Assembly (NCBI GenBank): GCA_035352895.1
Contig: DAOPYN010000015.1
Location: 1 to 64,000, forward strand
Origin: UBA5070 sp035352895
Lineage (GTDB): Bacteria; Fibrobacterota; Fibrobacteria; UBA5070
DNA length: 64,000 nt
Reading direction: 5' to 3'
Below, piece by piece: positions 1 to 9,224 of this stretch. Every line of letters begins with the position of its first letter. The first letter of the stretch is position 1. A program made the position numbers and the translations under genes. Below the pieces are notes generated by a model, which was not told the origin of the DNA, searched no databases, and was given only the letters and a program-made list of their open reading frames with translations.

Positions 1-39
1 GACAGATTCTGTCTTGGCGCAGTTGATTTGAAGGGTTTT

Positions 40-3000
40 TCAGCGTCCTGTTAGGAACTTCCGAACGACTTGCGTGCCTTCCACCTGTGGGGCGAAGTCT
101 ACCCGACGCTCGGGGAAGTAGGCTAGGGATCCCCTCGCCAGTGCTCGGAATTTGAATTCCGTCGAGGCTTGAGGAGTCCACAGCGGGTCGTTCAGGGAAT
201 CAGAAAGAACGATGACGGAGGTATCCAGTTCCTTCTGCTCGGAGATCAAGGTGAAGCTGGACGAGGCCACCACAGGTGCACCCGATCGGGCAAGGTCCCG
301 AAGCACAGCAAAGAATCCCAGCGAATCACCAACGGGTAGCTTGCCGCCCACACGGAAGTTCCACGACCATGTTCCCGCTAGAGTTTTGATGGAATCCGCA
401 AGCATGACCAACGAATCCTGGTTCGCTGCACGCACGAGCAACCGATACAAACCCAACCGTGGAAGTGACACACTCACCGACACCCTTGGCGCGGCACCAA
501 GACTTGCGAGGTAACGTGTTTTGGTAGGACTCACGGTCAAGATTTGGCTTCGAACGGATGTATCGGGCAAGACACGGAATATCAGCTGGGTATCGATCAA
601 CGTTCCGGTCGATGCGTTCCACGCTTGTACTTGCCATGCATACCAGCCTGAATCCAGTACCGCCCCAAATCCCGTGCGGCCAGTCTGTACAAAGCGCAAG
701 GTGGAGCTGGTTAGGCGCATGGACCTCACATCCAAAGTGACTCCCGCACTGGCACGTCCAAGAGAATCGCTTGGAACTAAAACACCGGAAACATCCAATG
801 TCCCACTCGTCGCCGAAAGTCCCCACACCAACGAATCATCGGTGGTACTGGCGTTTTGCAGGTTGATGGTTCGAAGTGGATTGCCCGGAAAAATCACCCG
901 GCTAGAATCCACGACCTTGAGAGCAATTCCGCCGGAGCGCCCAGGCGCCCATTTGACTCGCTTCGAGTCGTAGGAGATCAATCCGCTCGCGCCTTCGGTC
1001 GCGACAACTAACGTGTAGCTTCCTGTGTCCTTGGCTTGAGGATCGAACCACGCCAGCAAGCCATCCGTGGCTTGATCCTGGATTCCTGTGTTAGAACGTG
1101 GCCAACGGCCATCCGTGCTTCCACTAGACAGTCCGGCATGATCGATTGGCTGTTGAGCGGAAAGAGGCACTGGCATCGGCGTCCACGTGCGACCTCCCAG
1201 CAACTCCTGGACATTTTTTGCCTTCGCTGGGAGCTGGACGATGCCTCGGACCCACCAAGCCCGGTATTGTTGAAAACCCGCGCCTAGATCAGTTGAAGTC
1301 GCCACACCGCGCACGGAAACAGTCCCGGAAACGTTCGCACCTTCGGTTGGCGAAGAGATCACCGTCGCAATCGAATCGATCACGACTGGCACCGCCACCT
1401 TGATCGAGTCACCTTGCGCATTCTTGACAACGAGGGTCAAATCATTCTTGCCCGATACCCAACCATTTGATTGCGGACGCATCGAACATTTCAGCACCAG
1501 CGTGGTGTCCACTCCACGTGGAATGGTTATGGAGGTGTACGTCCGATCAGGGCATGCCAACACATTGCCGCCCGGCTGACGAAGCGAGAGCGTCCCCGCA
1601 TCCAAGTCACGAATGCGTACGGTGACGGTCGCCATGTAATCCGTTCCAGCTCGTAGTGGAAACGGTGAGACCGAGCCATCCACTCGTGCCAAGAACGATT
1701 TGATCTGGAACGTCGAGGTCACTACGGTATCACCTGGGCCACGAGCCAGTTTCCATGGACCGACCCAGTCGGAAGAGTTTGATGCTCTATCTGCTGCTGT
1801 AACACTGATCGAGTACTGACCATCTGGAAGACGCGCTCCTCCAGCATCCTTGCCATCGAACTTCAGGGTTGCCGCTTTAACAAACGGCCACTCCCATGTG
1901 CCACCAACCGTGTTTGTCCAACGAACAGTCCCCTGCCAAGCAGCAGCTGTATCCGGAAGGTCACGAATGCTTGACGTCACCACTGTCAGCGGTGTGGCAT
2001 CCGATACGCGGGCCGCGCCGCTTGCGAGAGTGCCCGACCACAAGAACCTTGGAGCACCAGTTGGACGATCCACATCGACAACGAATGATTTCCACAGAAT
2101 CAGCGAATCCGATGAGGACTGTACACGGGCACGCACCCAATACTTTCCAGAAGCTGCACCAACTCCGTTCCAATGCCAGTCGTTGACACCGACAGGAAGA
2201 TTCTGGTTGGAGACAATATTTGCCTGTCTGCTCCCGGAGGCGGAATCACGGATCACATCCAACGTGATCGTAACGGGCATTGTTCCCGCAGAGGCCAACC
2301 GAACCAACAGCTGACGATTGTTCGTCGCCGAATACACCTCGGGATCCACTTCCAGATCTCCCAACGCGACCGTTCCCCGATGATGGAAAACGCCCCACAA
2401 TCGCGCCCAAGCTCTCTGAACCACCCCAAATCCGGCAGGTGCCATCCCGGCGCTTTCAGCATCACGGGAACCACCTGATGTTCTGGTAAATCCAAGCTTT
2501 TGCAAGGGTGACCGAAAAATCCAGCGCAGTTTGGTTGCACCCAAACCAGCCTCAACGATGTAGCCGGTGCGAAGACGCGCACGCACAACGAATTGACCAG
2601 CATCGGATGGCAACGCGATCTGTTCGGCAGCATCCGGTAACGAAACATCCACCCAAGCTGTGGCGCTGGAAACCTTCACGGCTCCAGAAGCGGTAATCAC
2701 TGCCAAACGGATCGATCCTGCAACAGCGATCCAGTCCGAAGAGATCAGTTCCACAGGGCTTCCGATGGCTGGAGCCACTTGGCTCCATGTTCCGAAGGTT
2801 GAGCCACTCCGAATCGAGAGATATCCGCGACCATCCGTGAGCACGGCGACAAGGCTATCCCCGCGAGCGATCAATGCCGACACATCAACAGGGAAGGCCG
2901 CACCCATCGCAACGCCACTCAACGTTTGTATGGAATCGTATGCACCTACCGAACTGGAATACACTTGCGCGCCTCGTGCCTGAACCACAACAGGCGAAGC

Positions 3001-3405
3001 GACTCCGGCCTGCACAGGTAAGGTGATCCGGCTTGGAGAATCAAAGCGCGTAACGGAGCTCACCTTTCCTGTACCGTCAAAATTGGCATTCCACTGCCGC
3101 CATCCAAGAGTCGTCTTGGAAAGGGTGAAAAGCTTTCCACCGACCATGATGCCTGTCCTCTGAAAGAACACAGGCCCATCGATCAATGCCTCTCCGATAT
3201 CCAATGGGAGCTTTGCAACGCGTGCCTTGGCCGTATCTGGGTTCCCCCTGGTAGCCGTGCGTGCTGCGGTCAGGACATGCACTCCGCCAGAAGCGTCTAC
3301 CTGTACGAATTCCTGGCCGGACGAAACGTCCACCTCCGCACGAGTCAAGCCACCGTTCCACATTCCAGCCAACGTCATCAGTGCTGCAGCGATTCCAACC
3401 ATCAT
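40..3405 (-). CDS. Giant secreted protein with Ig-like/FlgD-like repeats, function unknown
   Basis: A 1121-residue protein that begins with a short charged-poor hydrophobic leader (about residues 1-23, ending TRA) typical of a signal peptide, so it is probably exported. The first third looks like a beta-propeller-type region with recurring short beta units. Around residues 370-445 there is a FlgD-like Ig segment (LPVGVNDWHWNG, then SGKYWVRARV), and the rest is rich in Ser, Thr, Val and Asp as in tandem Ig-like beta domains. No enzymatic motif was recognised. The start codon overlaps the stop of the upstream gene (3402-3405, ATGA), so the two are probably co-translated. Base composition is clearly less GC-rich than genes after 5800. 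It may be a surface or type IX-secreted protein, but no sorting domain can be shown. Confidence 0.8.
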   Translation of the reverse strand: MMVGIAAALMTLAGMWNGGLTRAEVDVSSGQEFVQVDASGGVHVLTAARTATRGNPDTAKARVAKLPLDIGEALIDGPVFFQRTGIMVGGKLFTLSKTTLGWRQWNANFDGTGKVSSVTRFDSPSRITLPVQAGVASPVVVQARGAQVYSSSVGAYDSIQTLSGVAMGAAFPVDVSALIARGDSLVAVLTDGRGYLSIRSGSTFGTWSQVAPAIGSPVELISSDWIAVAGSIRLAVITASGAVKVSSATAWVDVSLPDAAEQIALPSDAGQFVVRARLRTGYIVEAGLGATKLRWIFRSPLQKLGFTRTSGGSRDAESAGMAPAGFGVVQRAWARLWGVFHHRGTVALGDLEVDPEVYSATNNRQLLVRLASAGTMPVTITLDVIRDSASGSRQANIVSNQNLPVGVNDWHWNGVGAASGKYWVRARVQSSSDSLILWKSFVVDVDRPTGAPRFLWSGTLASGAARVSDATPLTVVTSSIRDLPDTAAAWQGTVRWTNTVGGTWEWPFVKAATLKFDGKDAGGARLPDGQYSISVTAADRASNSSDWVGPWKLARGPGDTVVTSTFQIKSFLARVDGSVSPFPLRAGTDYMATVTVRIRDLDAGTLSLRQPGGNVLACPDRTYTSITIPRGVDTTLVLKCSMRPQSNGWVSGKNDLTLVVKNAQGDSIKVAVPVVIDSIATVISSPTEGANVSGTVSVRGVATSTDLGAGFQQYRAWWVRGIVQLPAKAKNVQELLGGRTWTPMPVPLSAQQPIDHAGLSSGSTDGRWPRSNTGIQDQATDGLLAWFDPQAKDTGSYTLVVATEGASGLISYDSKRVKWAPGRSGGIALKVVDSSRVIFPGNPLRTINLQNASTTDDSLVWGLSATSGTLDVSGVLVPSDSLGRASAGVTLDVRSMRLTSSTLRFVQTGRTGFGAVLDSGWYAWQVQAWNASTGTLIDTQLIFRVLPDTSVRSQILTVSPTKTRYLASLGAAPRVSVSVSLPRLGLYRLLVRAANQDSLVMLADSIKTLAGTWSWNFRVGGKLPVGDSLGFFAVLRDLARSGAPVVASSSFTLISEQKELDTSVIVLSDSLNDPLWTPQASTEFKFRALARGSLAYFPERRVDFAPQVEGTQVVRKFLTGR

Positions 3406-3914
3406 CGCGAAGCTCCCCCGGCAGACGCGCCGTGCTTCATGCTTTCGAACACTTTTCGGACCTGGTCTTCCGACTTGAGGTCCTGCGGAAATTTGTCTGG
3501 ATGCTCTTTTTGGAGCACTCCGTAAATGCGAACGCCCGTTAGTGCTGCAACTGCAGCAGTGCGTGACACCAAGACTTGCGAAGTCTGGAAAAACTTCTTG
3601 CCCGTTTCCGTCGACATGAACTTGTCGATCTCGGTTAGTTCAGCGACCGTGAAGGATTTCCGCCAAACCTGAACCATCTCGTCCTCCATCTGGGTGGACT
3701 GAATTTCGAGTTCGACTTTCTTCCAGGTCTGCAAAGGCAGTTCTGGATGAGCCGCACGAGTCGCTTCCATTTGCCTGCGCATCTGGGTGCGGACATTTTC
3801 CACAATGCCAGTTCGCACGATCACCTTGCGGATCAACGCATCCTCAGCGCTCACTGGGGCGGCGTGACAAGACAAGGCGAAAAGGCCGACAAGGAGAATT
3901 GGAAGAAATTTCAC
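3402..3914 (-). CDS. DUF2059-like exported protein
   Basis: A 170-residue protein with an N-terminal hydrophobic leader (about 20 residues, ending near SCHAAP) followed by a helical region. The pattern EDEMVQVWRKSFTVAELTEI then FMSTETGKKFF, and the overall length, match the DUF2059 family of small periplasmic proteins. The predicted start is GTG at 3914, preceded by AGGA about nine bases upstream. Its stop overlaps the start of the giant secreted gene by four bases, so both are likely one transcript. The molecular function of DUF2059 proteins is not known. The cysteine near residue 16 could be read as a lipobox, but the preceding residues fit it poorly. Confidence 0.75.
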   Translation of the reverse strand: MKFLPILLVGLFALSCHAAPVSAEDALIRKVIVRTGIVENVRTQMRRQMEATRAAHPELPLQTWKKVELEIQSTQMEDEMVQVWRKSFTVAELTEIDKFMSTETGKKFFQTSQVLVSRTAAVAALTGVRIYGVLQKEHPDKFPQDLKSEDQVRKVFESMKHGASAGGASR

Positions 3915-4181
3915 GGGAATAGAGTCCTGAAGAAGGCTCGATGGTGCGGGGAGGTGCTACCCAACCCAAGAGGTGAATAGCGGGGCAAGTTAACCAAGAC
4001 GGGGAGGGGTTCCAAGCACTTTGCGCATGCCAGGAGTTAGGGGTTCTACTTGGAATCTACGCAAGTCCAAGAAAAAAATCAACTTACAGCGGGAAAGAGA
4101 TTTTTCTGGCTCCGCCAATCTGCCAAGAACGGAAGGAACGACGACCTCGACGACAGAAACCCATACGAGGCGACTCCGTTT

Positions 4182-5461
4182 TTAGGCGTCCGCCCCACAT
4201 TGACAGTATTTGGCCCGCTGCTCCATCAAAGCCTTGCGCTTTTCCAACAAATCTCCACGTCTGTACGCGGCTTCCGCTTTGTTCTTGATGGTGTGAGCAA
4301 GGGCCATCTCCACGATCTCGTTCTGGAATTCAGTGAGCTCCGCAGCCCAGTCCCGAAAGGTCGAATGAAAACCATGGGGGGGTGATCGGACGCCCCAGGC
4401 GAGGGTCGATATAGCCCCCTGCATCGCGGCGGGAAAGATCCTCGTGCATCCGCCGGACAACAAGGATCATGGACATGTTCGACATCGCACTCCCTGATCG
4501 TACCGCCGAGGGAAACACGAATTCGCCGCCGACTCCTGACAGCCTTGGCAGCTCTTCCAAGAGTTGGATAACCGGCTCGCTGAGGGGCACCCTGTGCTCC
4601 CGCCCCATCTTCATCCGGTCGGCAGGAATTGTCCAGATCCCAGACTTAAGATCGAACTCATTCCACTTCGTATCCAAGGTTACACTCGTCCGAGTGGCTG
4701 TCAGGATCAGGAATTCCAGGGCACGAGAACTCAAGCCAGGTCGCTGACTCAAATCACGCAGGAATTCCGCCACCCGCACGTACGGAAGAGCCGGATGATT
4801 CTTTGATTTCGCGACCTCCGATGGCTTCGGAAGGATGGAGTCCAGGTGGCCTTTCCACCTGGCAGGGTTCAAACCCTCCCGGTTTTTTCGAACGATAGCC
4901 CAATCCAGGATCGACTCGATCCGCCCACGCAACCTGGAGGCGGTTTCGGTTCTGGTGGTCCAGATCGGCTCAAGGATCTTCAGAACGTGCGGAGTGTCGA
5001 TTTCCCGAATCTGGAGGTGGCCCACAACCGGAAATGCGTAGGTTTTCAGAGTGGACACCACTGATCCAGGTGCACTTTGTTCTCCCATTCCGAAGACTTC
5101 GATTCGATCAACGCCTTCGCCGCCATCTCGAACGTCATGGTCGACGCACGTGAGGCGAAGTTCGCAGCGCGAGCTTCAAGCTTCGCCTGCACAGGATCGA
5201 TTCCCTTGACAACATCGTCTCGAAGGCTTCGGGCTTTCTCCCTGGCCTGCGCGAGGGAAATGGCAGGGTATCCACCCAAGCCAATCTCACGCCGCCTTTG
5301 TTTGCCTCCAGCAACTTCCCCAATGGTGACCCGCAGCACCCATGTCTTCCCTTCAGTGGGAAGAATTTGAAGGTGGAGGCCCGGTACCCCTCCAACCGCA
5401 TGCATCCCAGCCTCAGGTCCGAAAGCCTAGTGACGCCCTTCGTGGGTCCTCCCCCCTCCAT
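4182..5461 (-). pseudogene. Broken P4-type tyrosine recombinase (integrase)
   Basis: Three overlapping minus-strand frames together spell one phage/island integrase. The N-terminal DUF4102 arm-binding part (HAVGGVPGLHLQI, IGLGGYPAISLAQARE) is at about 5461-5060. The core-binding and catalytic part (TETASRLRGRIESILDWA, LTATRTS) is at about 5080-4385. The C-terminal end (STFRDWAAE, EMALAHTIKNKAEAAYRRGD) is at 4182-4385. Frames break near 5405-5420, near 5055-5060, and in a seven-G run at 4376-4382; restoring one base at each rejoins the family sequence. The second catalytic arginine also seems lost: the usual HGFRSTFRDW reads HGFHSTFRDW. The first Arg (TATRTS) and the C-terminal Tyr remain. It should be inactive unless the frameshifts are assembly errors. 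It marks the edge of an old genomic island. Confidence 0.88.
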
Positions 5462-5618
5462 CCCGCTTTTGTTCGTTTCCTACCGCAGGAATGCACCCCT
5501 TTCAAGTGCGTACCTTTTGCGTACTCTGTGCTTTTTCAAGATGCACAGAGATGGCATCAAGGCCGCATAAATACTACACTAAGTGACCGATATTATATTG
5601 TCCATGGCCCATAAGAAG

Positions 5619-5650
5619 AAAGGCCCTCCTACTAAGGTGGGCCTTTCTCG
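5619..5650. terminator. Intrinsic terminator, copy A
   Basis: AAAGGCCC and GGGCCTTT pair around a short interior containing CCT/AGG pairs, with A residues on the left and TTTCTC on the right, so it can work in both directions. It is the first of two copies of the same hairpin. Confidence 0.7.
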
Positions 5651-5682
5651 TTCAAGTGAACACAGGCTGACTGCAATGAAAA

Positions 5683-5712
5683 GGTCTGCGGCTCGATTCC
5701 CCAAAGGCTCCA
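5683..5712 (+). other. Possible tRNA/tmRNA 3'-end remnant (attachment-site scrap)
   Basis: GGCTCGATTCCCC followed by AAAGGCTCCA resembles the T-arm and acceptor end of a tRNA or tmRNA. One T-stem pair is mismatched (TGCGG with CCCCA) and no tRNA body lies upstream. It sits between the two terminator copies and close to the broken integrase, so it could be a decayed attachment site. Chance resemblance is possible. Confidence 0.3.
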
Positions 5713-5723
5713 TAGAACAAGAA

Positions 5724-5755
5724 AAAGGCCCTCCTCATTAGGTGGGCCTTTTTCG
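5724..5755. terminator. Intrinsic terminator, copy B
   Basis: Same hairpin as copy A (AAGGCCC with GGGCCTT) with five A residues before and TTTTT after. It lies about 40 bases beyond the stop of the minus-strand lipoprotein gene and probably ends the HtrA-lipoprotein transcript. Confidence 0.75.
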
Positions 5756-5793
5756 TTCAAGCGAACACAGGCTGCATTGAAAAGGTCTGCGGC

Positions 5794-6177
5794 CTACCGT
5801 AGGTCCTTGCCGTCCTGCTTGGTCTTGGCTCCGACGTTCTGGTCGGCACGGAAATTGTCCGTCCGCTGGTCGGCCGAGCGCTTGATGTCCAGACGCACCG
5901 CTTCCTCCCGCTCCCGGCGGGACTCCAGATCCGCCAACTTGCGGGCGGCCAGCGTGTCCTGTGGCGCCGCGGCGACCACCTTCTTCTGGTCGCGGATCTC
6001 CTCGGACAAGGTCTTCAGGACCTTGTCCTGGGCCGCGAGCTCCCTCACGTACGGCGACTGCTCCTGCTGCCAACCCACGCAATCGTCGCAACCCTCCCCG
6101 CGTTGGGAGCTCGCTCCACAGGAGGCCAGCGTCAAGACGCCGAAGGCCACCGTCGCCACAAGGATCCTGGATCTCAT
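5794..6177 (-). CDS. Small lipoprotein downstream of HtrA
   Basis: A 127-residue protein with a lipoprotein signal (lipobox LASC, Cys20). After the anchor come a short Cys pair (CDDC, residues 30-33) and a charged alpha-helical region (about 45-105), probably a coiled coil, ending in a hydrophilic tail. ATG at 6175-6177 overlaps the stop of the protease gene (ATGA), so translation is coupled. The same frame stays open much further upstream, but that extension lies over the HtrA gene and is a shadow. Function is unknown; pairing with an envelope protease suggests a membrane-anchored partner, adaptor or substrate (inference). Confidence 0.75.
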   Translation of the reverse strand: MRSRILVATVAFGVLTLASCGASSQRGEGCDDCVGWQQEQSPYVRELAAQDKVLKTLSEEIRDQKKVVAAAPQDTLAARKLADLESRREREEAVRLDIKRSADQRTDNFRADQNVGAKTKQDGKDLR

Positions 6178-7676
6178 TTCTTCGTCTCCCGCGCTCGCAA
6201 TCCGATCAACCGGACCTGGTCCCTGCTGACCACCTTCAACGCCACGATTTCGCCGGGCTTGATCTGACCCAGTCGGGCGGAGGCGGCCGAAGCAGAAGTC
6301 ACAACGGTAGAATTCCGACTGGCATCCAGGATCTCCACCAGCACCATTCCGGCACGCAGGCCCTTCTCGTGGGCCGGCGAGCCCGGTGTCACGGCCACGA
6401 TGGCCGCCCCGCTCACATTGGAAGGCAAGCCGTTTTCCGTCCGCGCCTTCTGGTCCAGCTCGCCCAACCGCAGCCCCAGGCTGGGCAGGGTGAACGTGCC
6501 ATCGGGCCCTTCCACCGGCATGGCCGCGAGCTCTCCTCCGACCCGTCCCAGCACCACCTCGAGATCGATCTCCTTGCCGTCGCGCAGCACCCGAAGCTTC
6601 ACCTTCGTGTTCGGACGCTCCTGGGCGACGCGGTTGCGCAGATCGGCGGATCCCTTCACCACCGCATCCCCCAGCTTCAGGACCACGTCGCCGGATTTCA
6701 CCCCGGCCTTCTGGGCCGGCGATCCCGGAGAGACCTGGACCACCTTCGCACCATCCCGGTTGGGCAGCCGGAGAGCCTCGGCCAGATCCGGATCCACGTC
6801 CTCGATGGACAGCCCCAGCCATCCACGCGACACGGCTCCGTCGCAGATCAGATCCTCGGCGATGCGGCGCGCCATGTTGATGGGAATGGCAAACGAGATG
6901 CCCTGGTAGCCACCAGAGCGGGTCCAGATGCTGGAATTGATGCCGACCACCTCGCCCTTCAGGTTGACCAGCGGCCCGCCGGAGTTGCCGGGATTGACGG
7001 CCGCGTCGGTCTGGATGTGGTCGGCGTAGCCCTCGCCCTGGAGTTCGGTGCGCCCCTTGGCGGAAACGATTCCCGCGGTGACGGTGTTCTTGAACATGTA
7101 GGGATTGCCCAAGGCCAGCACCCACTGCCCGATCCGGACCTGGTCGGAATTCCCGAAGGCAGCCGCCTGGAGCTTGGTCTTGCCCGGCTCGATCTTCAAG
7201 ACGGCGACATCCGCCTTCTCGTCCACCCCCACCACCTTGGCGTCGAAGCGGGATCGATCGTACAGCTCCACGATGATCTCGTCCTGGTCCTTCACCACAT
7301 GGGCGTTGGTCATCACGTAGCCGCGTTCGTCGATGATGAATCCCGAACCGCCACCTTCCTGCTTGCGACGCTCCTGGGGTCCGGGCATTTCGTCCATCTC
7401 GCCGGGAAAGCCGAAGAAGAAGGGAAAGGGCATCATGCCTTGTCCCTGCACGGTCACGGTCTTGGACGTGTAGACGCTCACCACCACCGGCTCCACGTGG
7501 TCCACCACGTCGGCGAAGGCGTTGGACAGGGCCATGGCGGCTTCGGAAACCTTCGGGACCGTGGGACCTTCGCCCAGATGCAGACTGGAACGCTCCGGCC
7601 GGGAGGTCTTGTCCGCACAGGAGACGGAAACCGCCAGCAGGAGGGACAGGATCGAAATGAGTTTGGTTCGACGCAT
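6174..7676 (-). CDS. HtrA/DegP-family serine protease, lipoprotein, two PDZ domains
   Basis: A 500-residue envelope quality-control protease. The chosen ATG (7674-7676) has AAAGGAAG before it and gives a lipoprotein signal (SVSC, Cys20); a longer reading adds 22 residues without a signal. The chymotrypsin-fold domain has the triad His126 (TNAHVV), Asp156 (KADVAVL) and Ser232 (NPGNSGGP). A glycine/proline/phenylalanine-rich segment precedes it at about residues 75-110. Two PDZ domains follow (about 270-370 and 400-495, each with GSPA near its start). HtrA proteins degrade or refold misfolded periplasmic proteins; anchoring by lipidation rather than a soluble or transmembrane form is less usual. 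Co-transcribed with the small lipoprotein. Confidence 0.93.
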   Translation of the reverse strand: MRRTKLISILSLLLAVSVSCADKTSRPERSSLHLGEGPTVPKVSEAAMALSNAFADVVDHVEPVVVSVYTSKTVTVQGQGMMPFPFFFGFPGEMDEMPGPQERRKQEGGGSGFIIDERGYVMTNAHVVKDQDEIIVELYDRSRFDAKVVGVDEKADVAVLKIEPGKTKLQAAAFGNSDQVRIGQWVLALGNPYMFKNTVTAGIVSAKGRTELQGEGYADHIQTDAAVNPGNSGGPLVNLKGEVVGINSSIWTRSGGYQGISFAIPINMARRIAEDLICDGAVSRGWLGLSIEDVDPDLAEALRLPNRDGAKVVQVSPGSPAQKAGVKSGDVVLKLGDAVVKGSADLRNRVAQERPNTKVKLRVLRDGKEIDLEVVLGRVGGELAAMPVEGPDGTFTLPSLGLRLGELDQKARTENGLPSNVSGAAIVAVTPGSPAHEKGLRAGMVLVEILDASRNSTVVTSASAASARLGQIKPGEIVALKVVSRDQVRLIGLRARETKK

Positions 7677-7878
7677 GGACGCTTCCTTTCTTCGGCGAAG
7701 ACCGGTCGTTGACGAGGAAAGCCTCTTTGGGGCTTCAGGCATGTGCGATTAATCTATACGGCTTTCGACGACCATCCACTCCGACGCCCGGCCCCCCACT
7801 CGGACCTCCGGGAAGATCGGGGTGGTCTATCTTTTTGGGGTCATCCATCCTCTCCCATTTTTTTGAACCACGGAAACC

Positions 7879-9099
7879 ATGTCCCTTTCCGCTCTTCTCG
7901 CTTGCATGCTTGGAGCCGCATCCCCGGCCCCGAAGAAGCTGCCCTACATCGCGGTGATGGATCTCCGAGCCCCCGGAGTGGAAGCTGGCGCCGCCGAGGC
8001 CATCACCTCCCATCTGGCCTCGGAACTGGTCCGATCCGGAGCGTTCCGCGTGATGGAACGAAGCCAGATGGACAAGATCCTGGCCGAGCAGGGCTTCCAG
8101 AAGAGCGGCGCCTGCGAGAAATCCGAATGCGAAGTGGAACTGGGCAAGCTCCTTTCGGTGGACCGGATCGTCGTGGGGGATCTCGGACGGGTGGGTACCC
8201 GCTACACGCTCAGCGCCCGGATGATCCATGTGCAGACCGGCGAGATCCAGATCTCGGTGACCGAAACCGGTGCCCCGTCCCTGGAAGAAACCAGCAGCGA
8301 GCTGGTTCCTTTGATCGCCGATCGACTGGCCAACAGCGGCGAGTTCCGCAAGAAATGGGCGCTGGGGCTCTCCGTGCGCGGTGGTCTCACCGAGCCGTTC
8401 CTGGGCGACCAGCTGATGGGATCCCCGGCCTGGACGAACGAGACCGCTCCCGACGCGAGCCTGGCGGGCGCGTTGCGCATCTCCAAATGGTGGACCCGGT
8501 CCCTCTGGACTTCCGTGGAATCGGGGGTGGAATCCAACCAGTTCTCCGCCACTTGCACCTGGGACAGCACCACGGATGCCTTCCACGAGACCCGCACCTG
8601 GAAGAGCGATGTCAGCCTCCAATCCATCCAGACATCCGTCCTGATCGGATTCACCGGCAATTCCGGCCTCACATTGGCGATCGGGGGCGCCTGGAACTAC
8701 CCCTTCGCCGGAAGCGTGGATCAGTCCATCCAGCGGAAACTGCGGACGCCCGACAACCACCAGACCGATTTCACGCTACCCTCGCGCTCCCTGGAGCCCA
8801 CCACGGCCGCATCCGGCGACAAGGCGGTCTCCACGCAGTTCGCCGTGGAGCCGTTCTGGGATCTCCTGCTCGAAGCGGGATGGACCTTCAAACCCGGATG
8901 GCATGTATCGGTCCGGTCGACGCTCTCCCTGACGAGCTTCCATCTGCCCATCCAGAGAACCGCGAACGAGGAATCCATCGTGGATCCCCTGGCCTTCGCG
9001 ACCTATTCCGCCCCCGGGACATACGACGATGCCGACATCGCTCGAGGCATCCGGCTCCTGCGCGTGCAGACCAGCGTGGGCAAATCGTTTCCTTTCTGA
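7879..9099 (+). CDS. CsgG/LpoB-like protein with C-terminal barrel-like region
   Basis: A 406-residue protein. Residues 1-15 form a short hydrophobic leader. Residues 22-160 have the alternating pattern of the CsgG/LpoB/TolB-N-like family: IAVMDL, LASELVRSGAFRVMERSQMDKILAEQ, then VDRIVVGDLGRVGTRYTLSARMIHVQTGEI. From about residue 165 the sequence becomes a series of amphipathic beta strands rich in Trp, Thr and Ser, as in an outer-membrane barrel. This suggests an outer-membrane-associated protein with a periplasmic CsgG-like part. The upstream gap holds TATCTT at about 7832, a possible -10. Specific function unknown. Confidence 0.72.
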   Translation: MSLSALLACMLGAASPAPKKLPYIAVMDLRAPGVEAGAAEAITSHLASELVRSGAFRVMERSQMDKILAEQGFQKSGACEKSECEVELGKLLSVDRIVVGDLGRVGTRYTLSARMIHVQTGEIQISVTETGAPSLEETSSELVPLIADRLANSGEFRKKWALGLSVRGGLTEPFLGDQLMGSPAWTNETAPDASLAGALRISKWWTRSLWTSVESGVESNQFSATCTWDSTTDAFHETRTWKSDVSLQSIQTSVLIGFTGNSGLTLAIGGAWNYPFAGSVDQSIQRKLRTPDNHQTDFTLPSRSLEPTTAASGDKAVSTQFAVEPFWDLLLEAGWTFKPGWHVSVRSTLSLTSFHLPIQRTANEESIVDPLAFATYSAPGTYDDADIARGIRLLRVQTSVGKSFPF

Positions 9100-9118
9100 T
9101 GCATCTTCCAAATCTCCG

Positions 9119-9147
9119 TTGACCTTCCGGGGCGGACGGTGTTACAT
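9119..9147 (+). promoter_or_regulatory. Sigma70-type promoter for the MgtE_N/NRAMP operon
   Basis: TTGACC (9119-9124) and TTACAT (9142-9147) are separated by exactly 17 bases. The position, after the previous stop (9099) and about 80 bases before the proposed start, fits transcription of the two metal-transport genes. Confidence 0.5.
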
Positions 9148-9224
9148 TGCATTCCCTTCGATCCGGGGCGGGTTCGGATCGGATCCTGGTTGTCAATGGA
9201 GACATCGATCATGGAGGGTTCCAG

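Larger units (their letters stand above)
5462..5793. other. Gene-free border with duplicated terminator cassette
   Basis: These 330 bases between the broken integrase and the lipoprotein gene hold no credible gene. The left part (to about 5600) is AT-rich. The right part holds two near-identical copies of a segment of about 70 bases (5619-5692 and 5724-5793), each starting with a GC hairpin flanked by A and T runs. A short tRNA T-arm-like piece follows the first copy. The base composition of the chromosome changes visibly across this border. Confidence 0.7.

Noticed and set aside
1850..3542. Several plus-strand open frames opposite the giant secreted gene
   Set aside because: They are short, have no ribosome binding sites, and overlap a well-supported coding frame.
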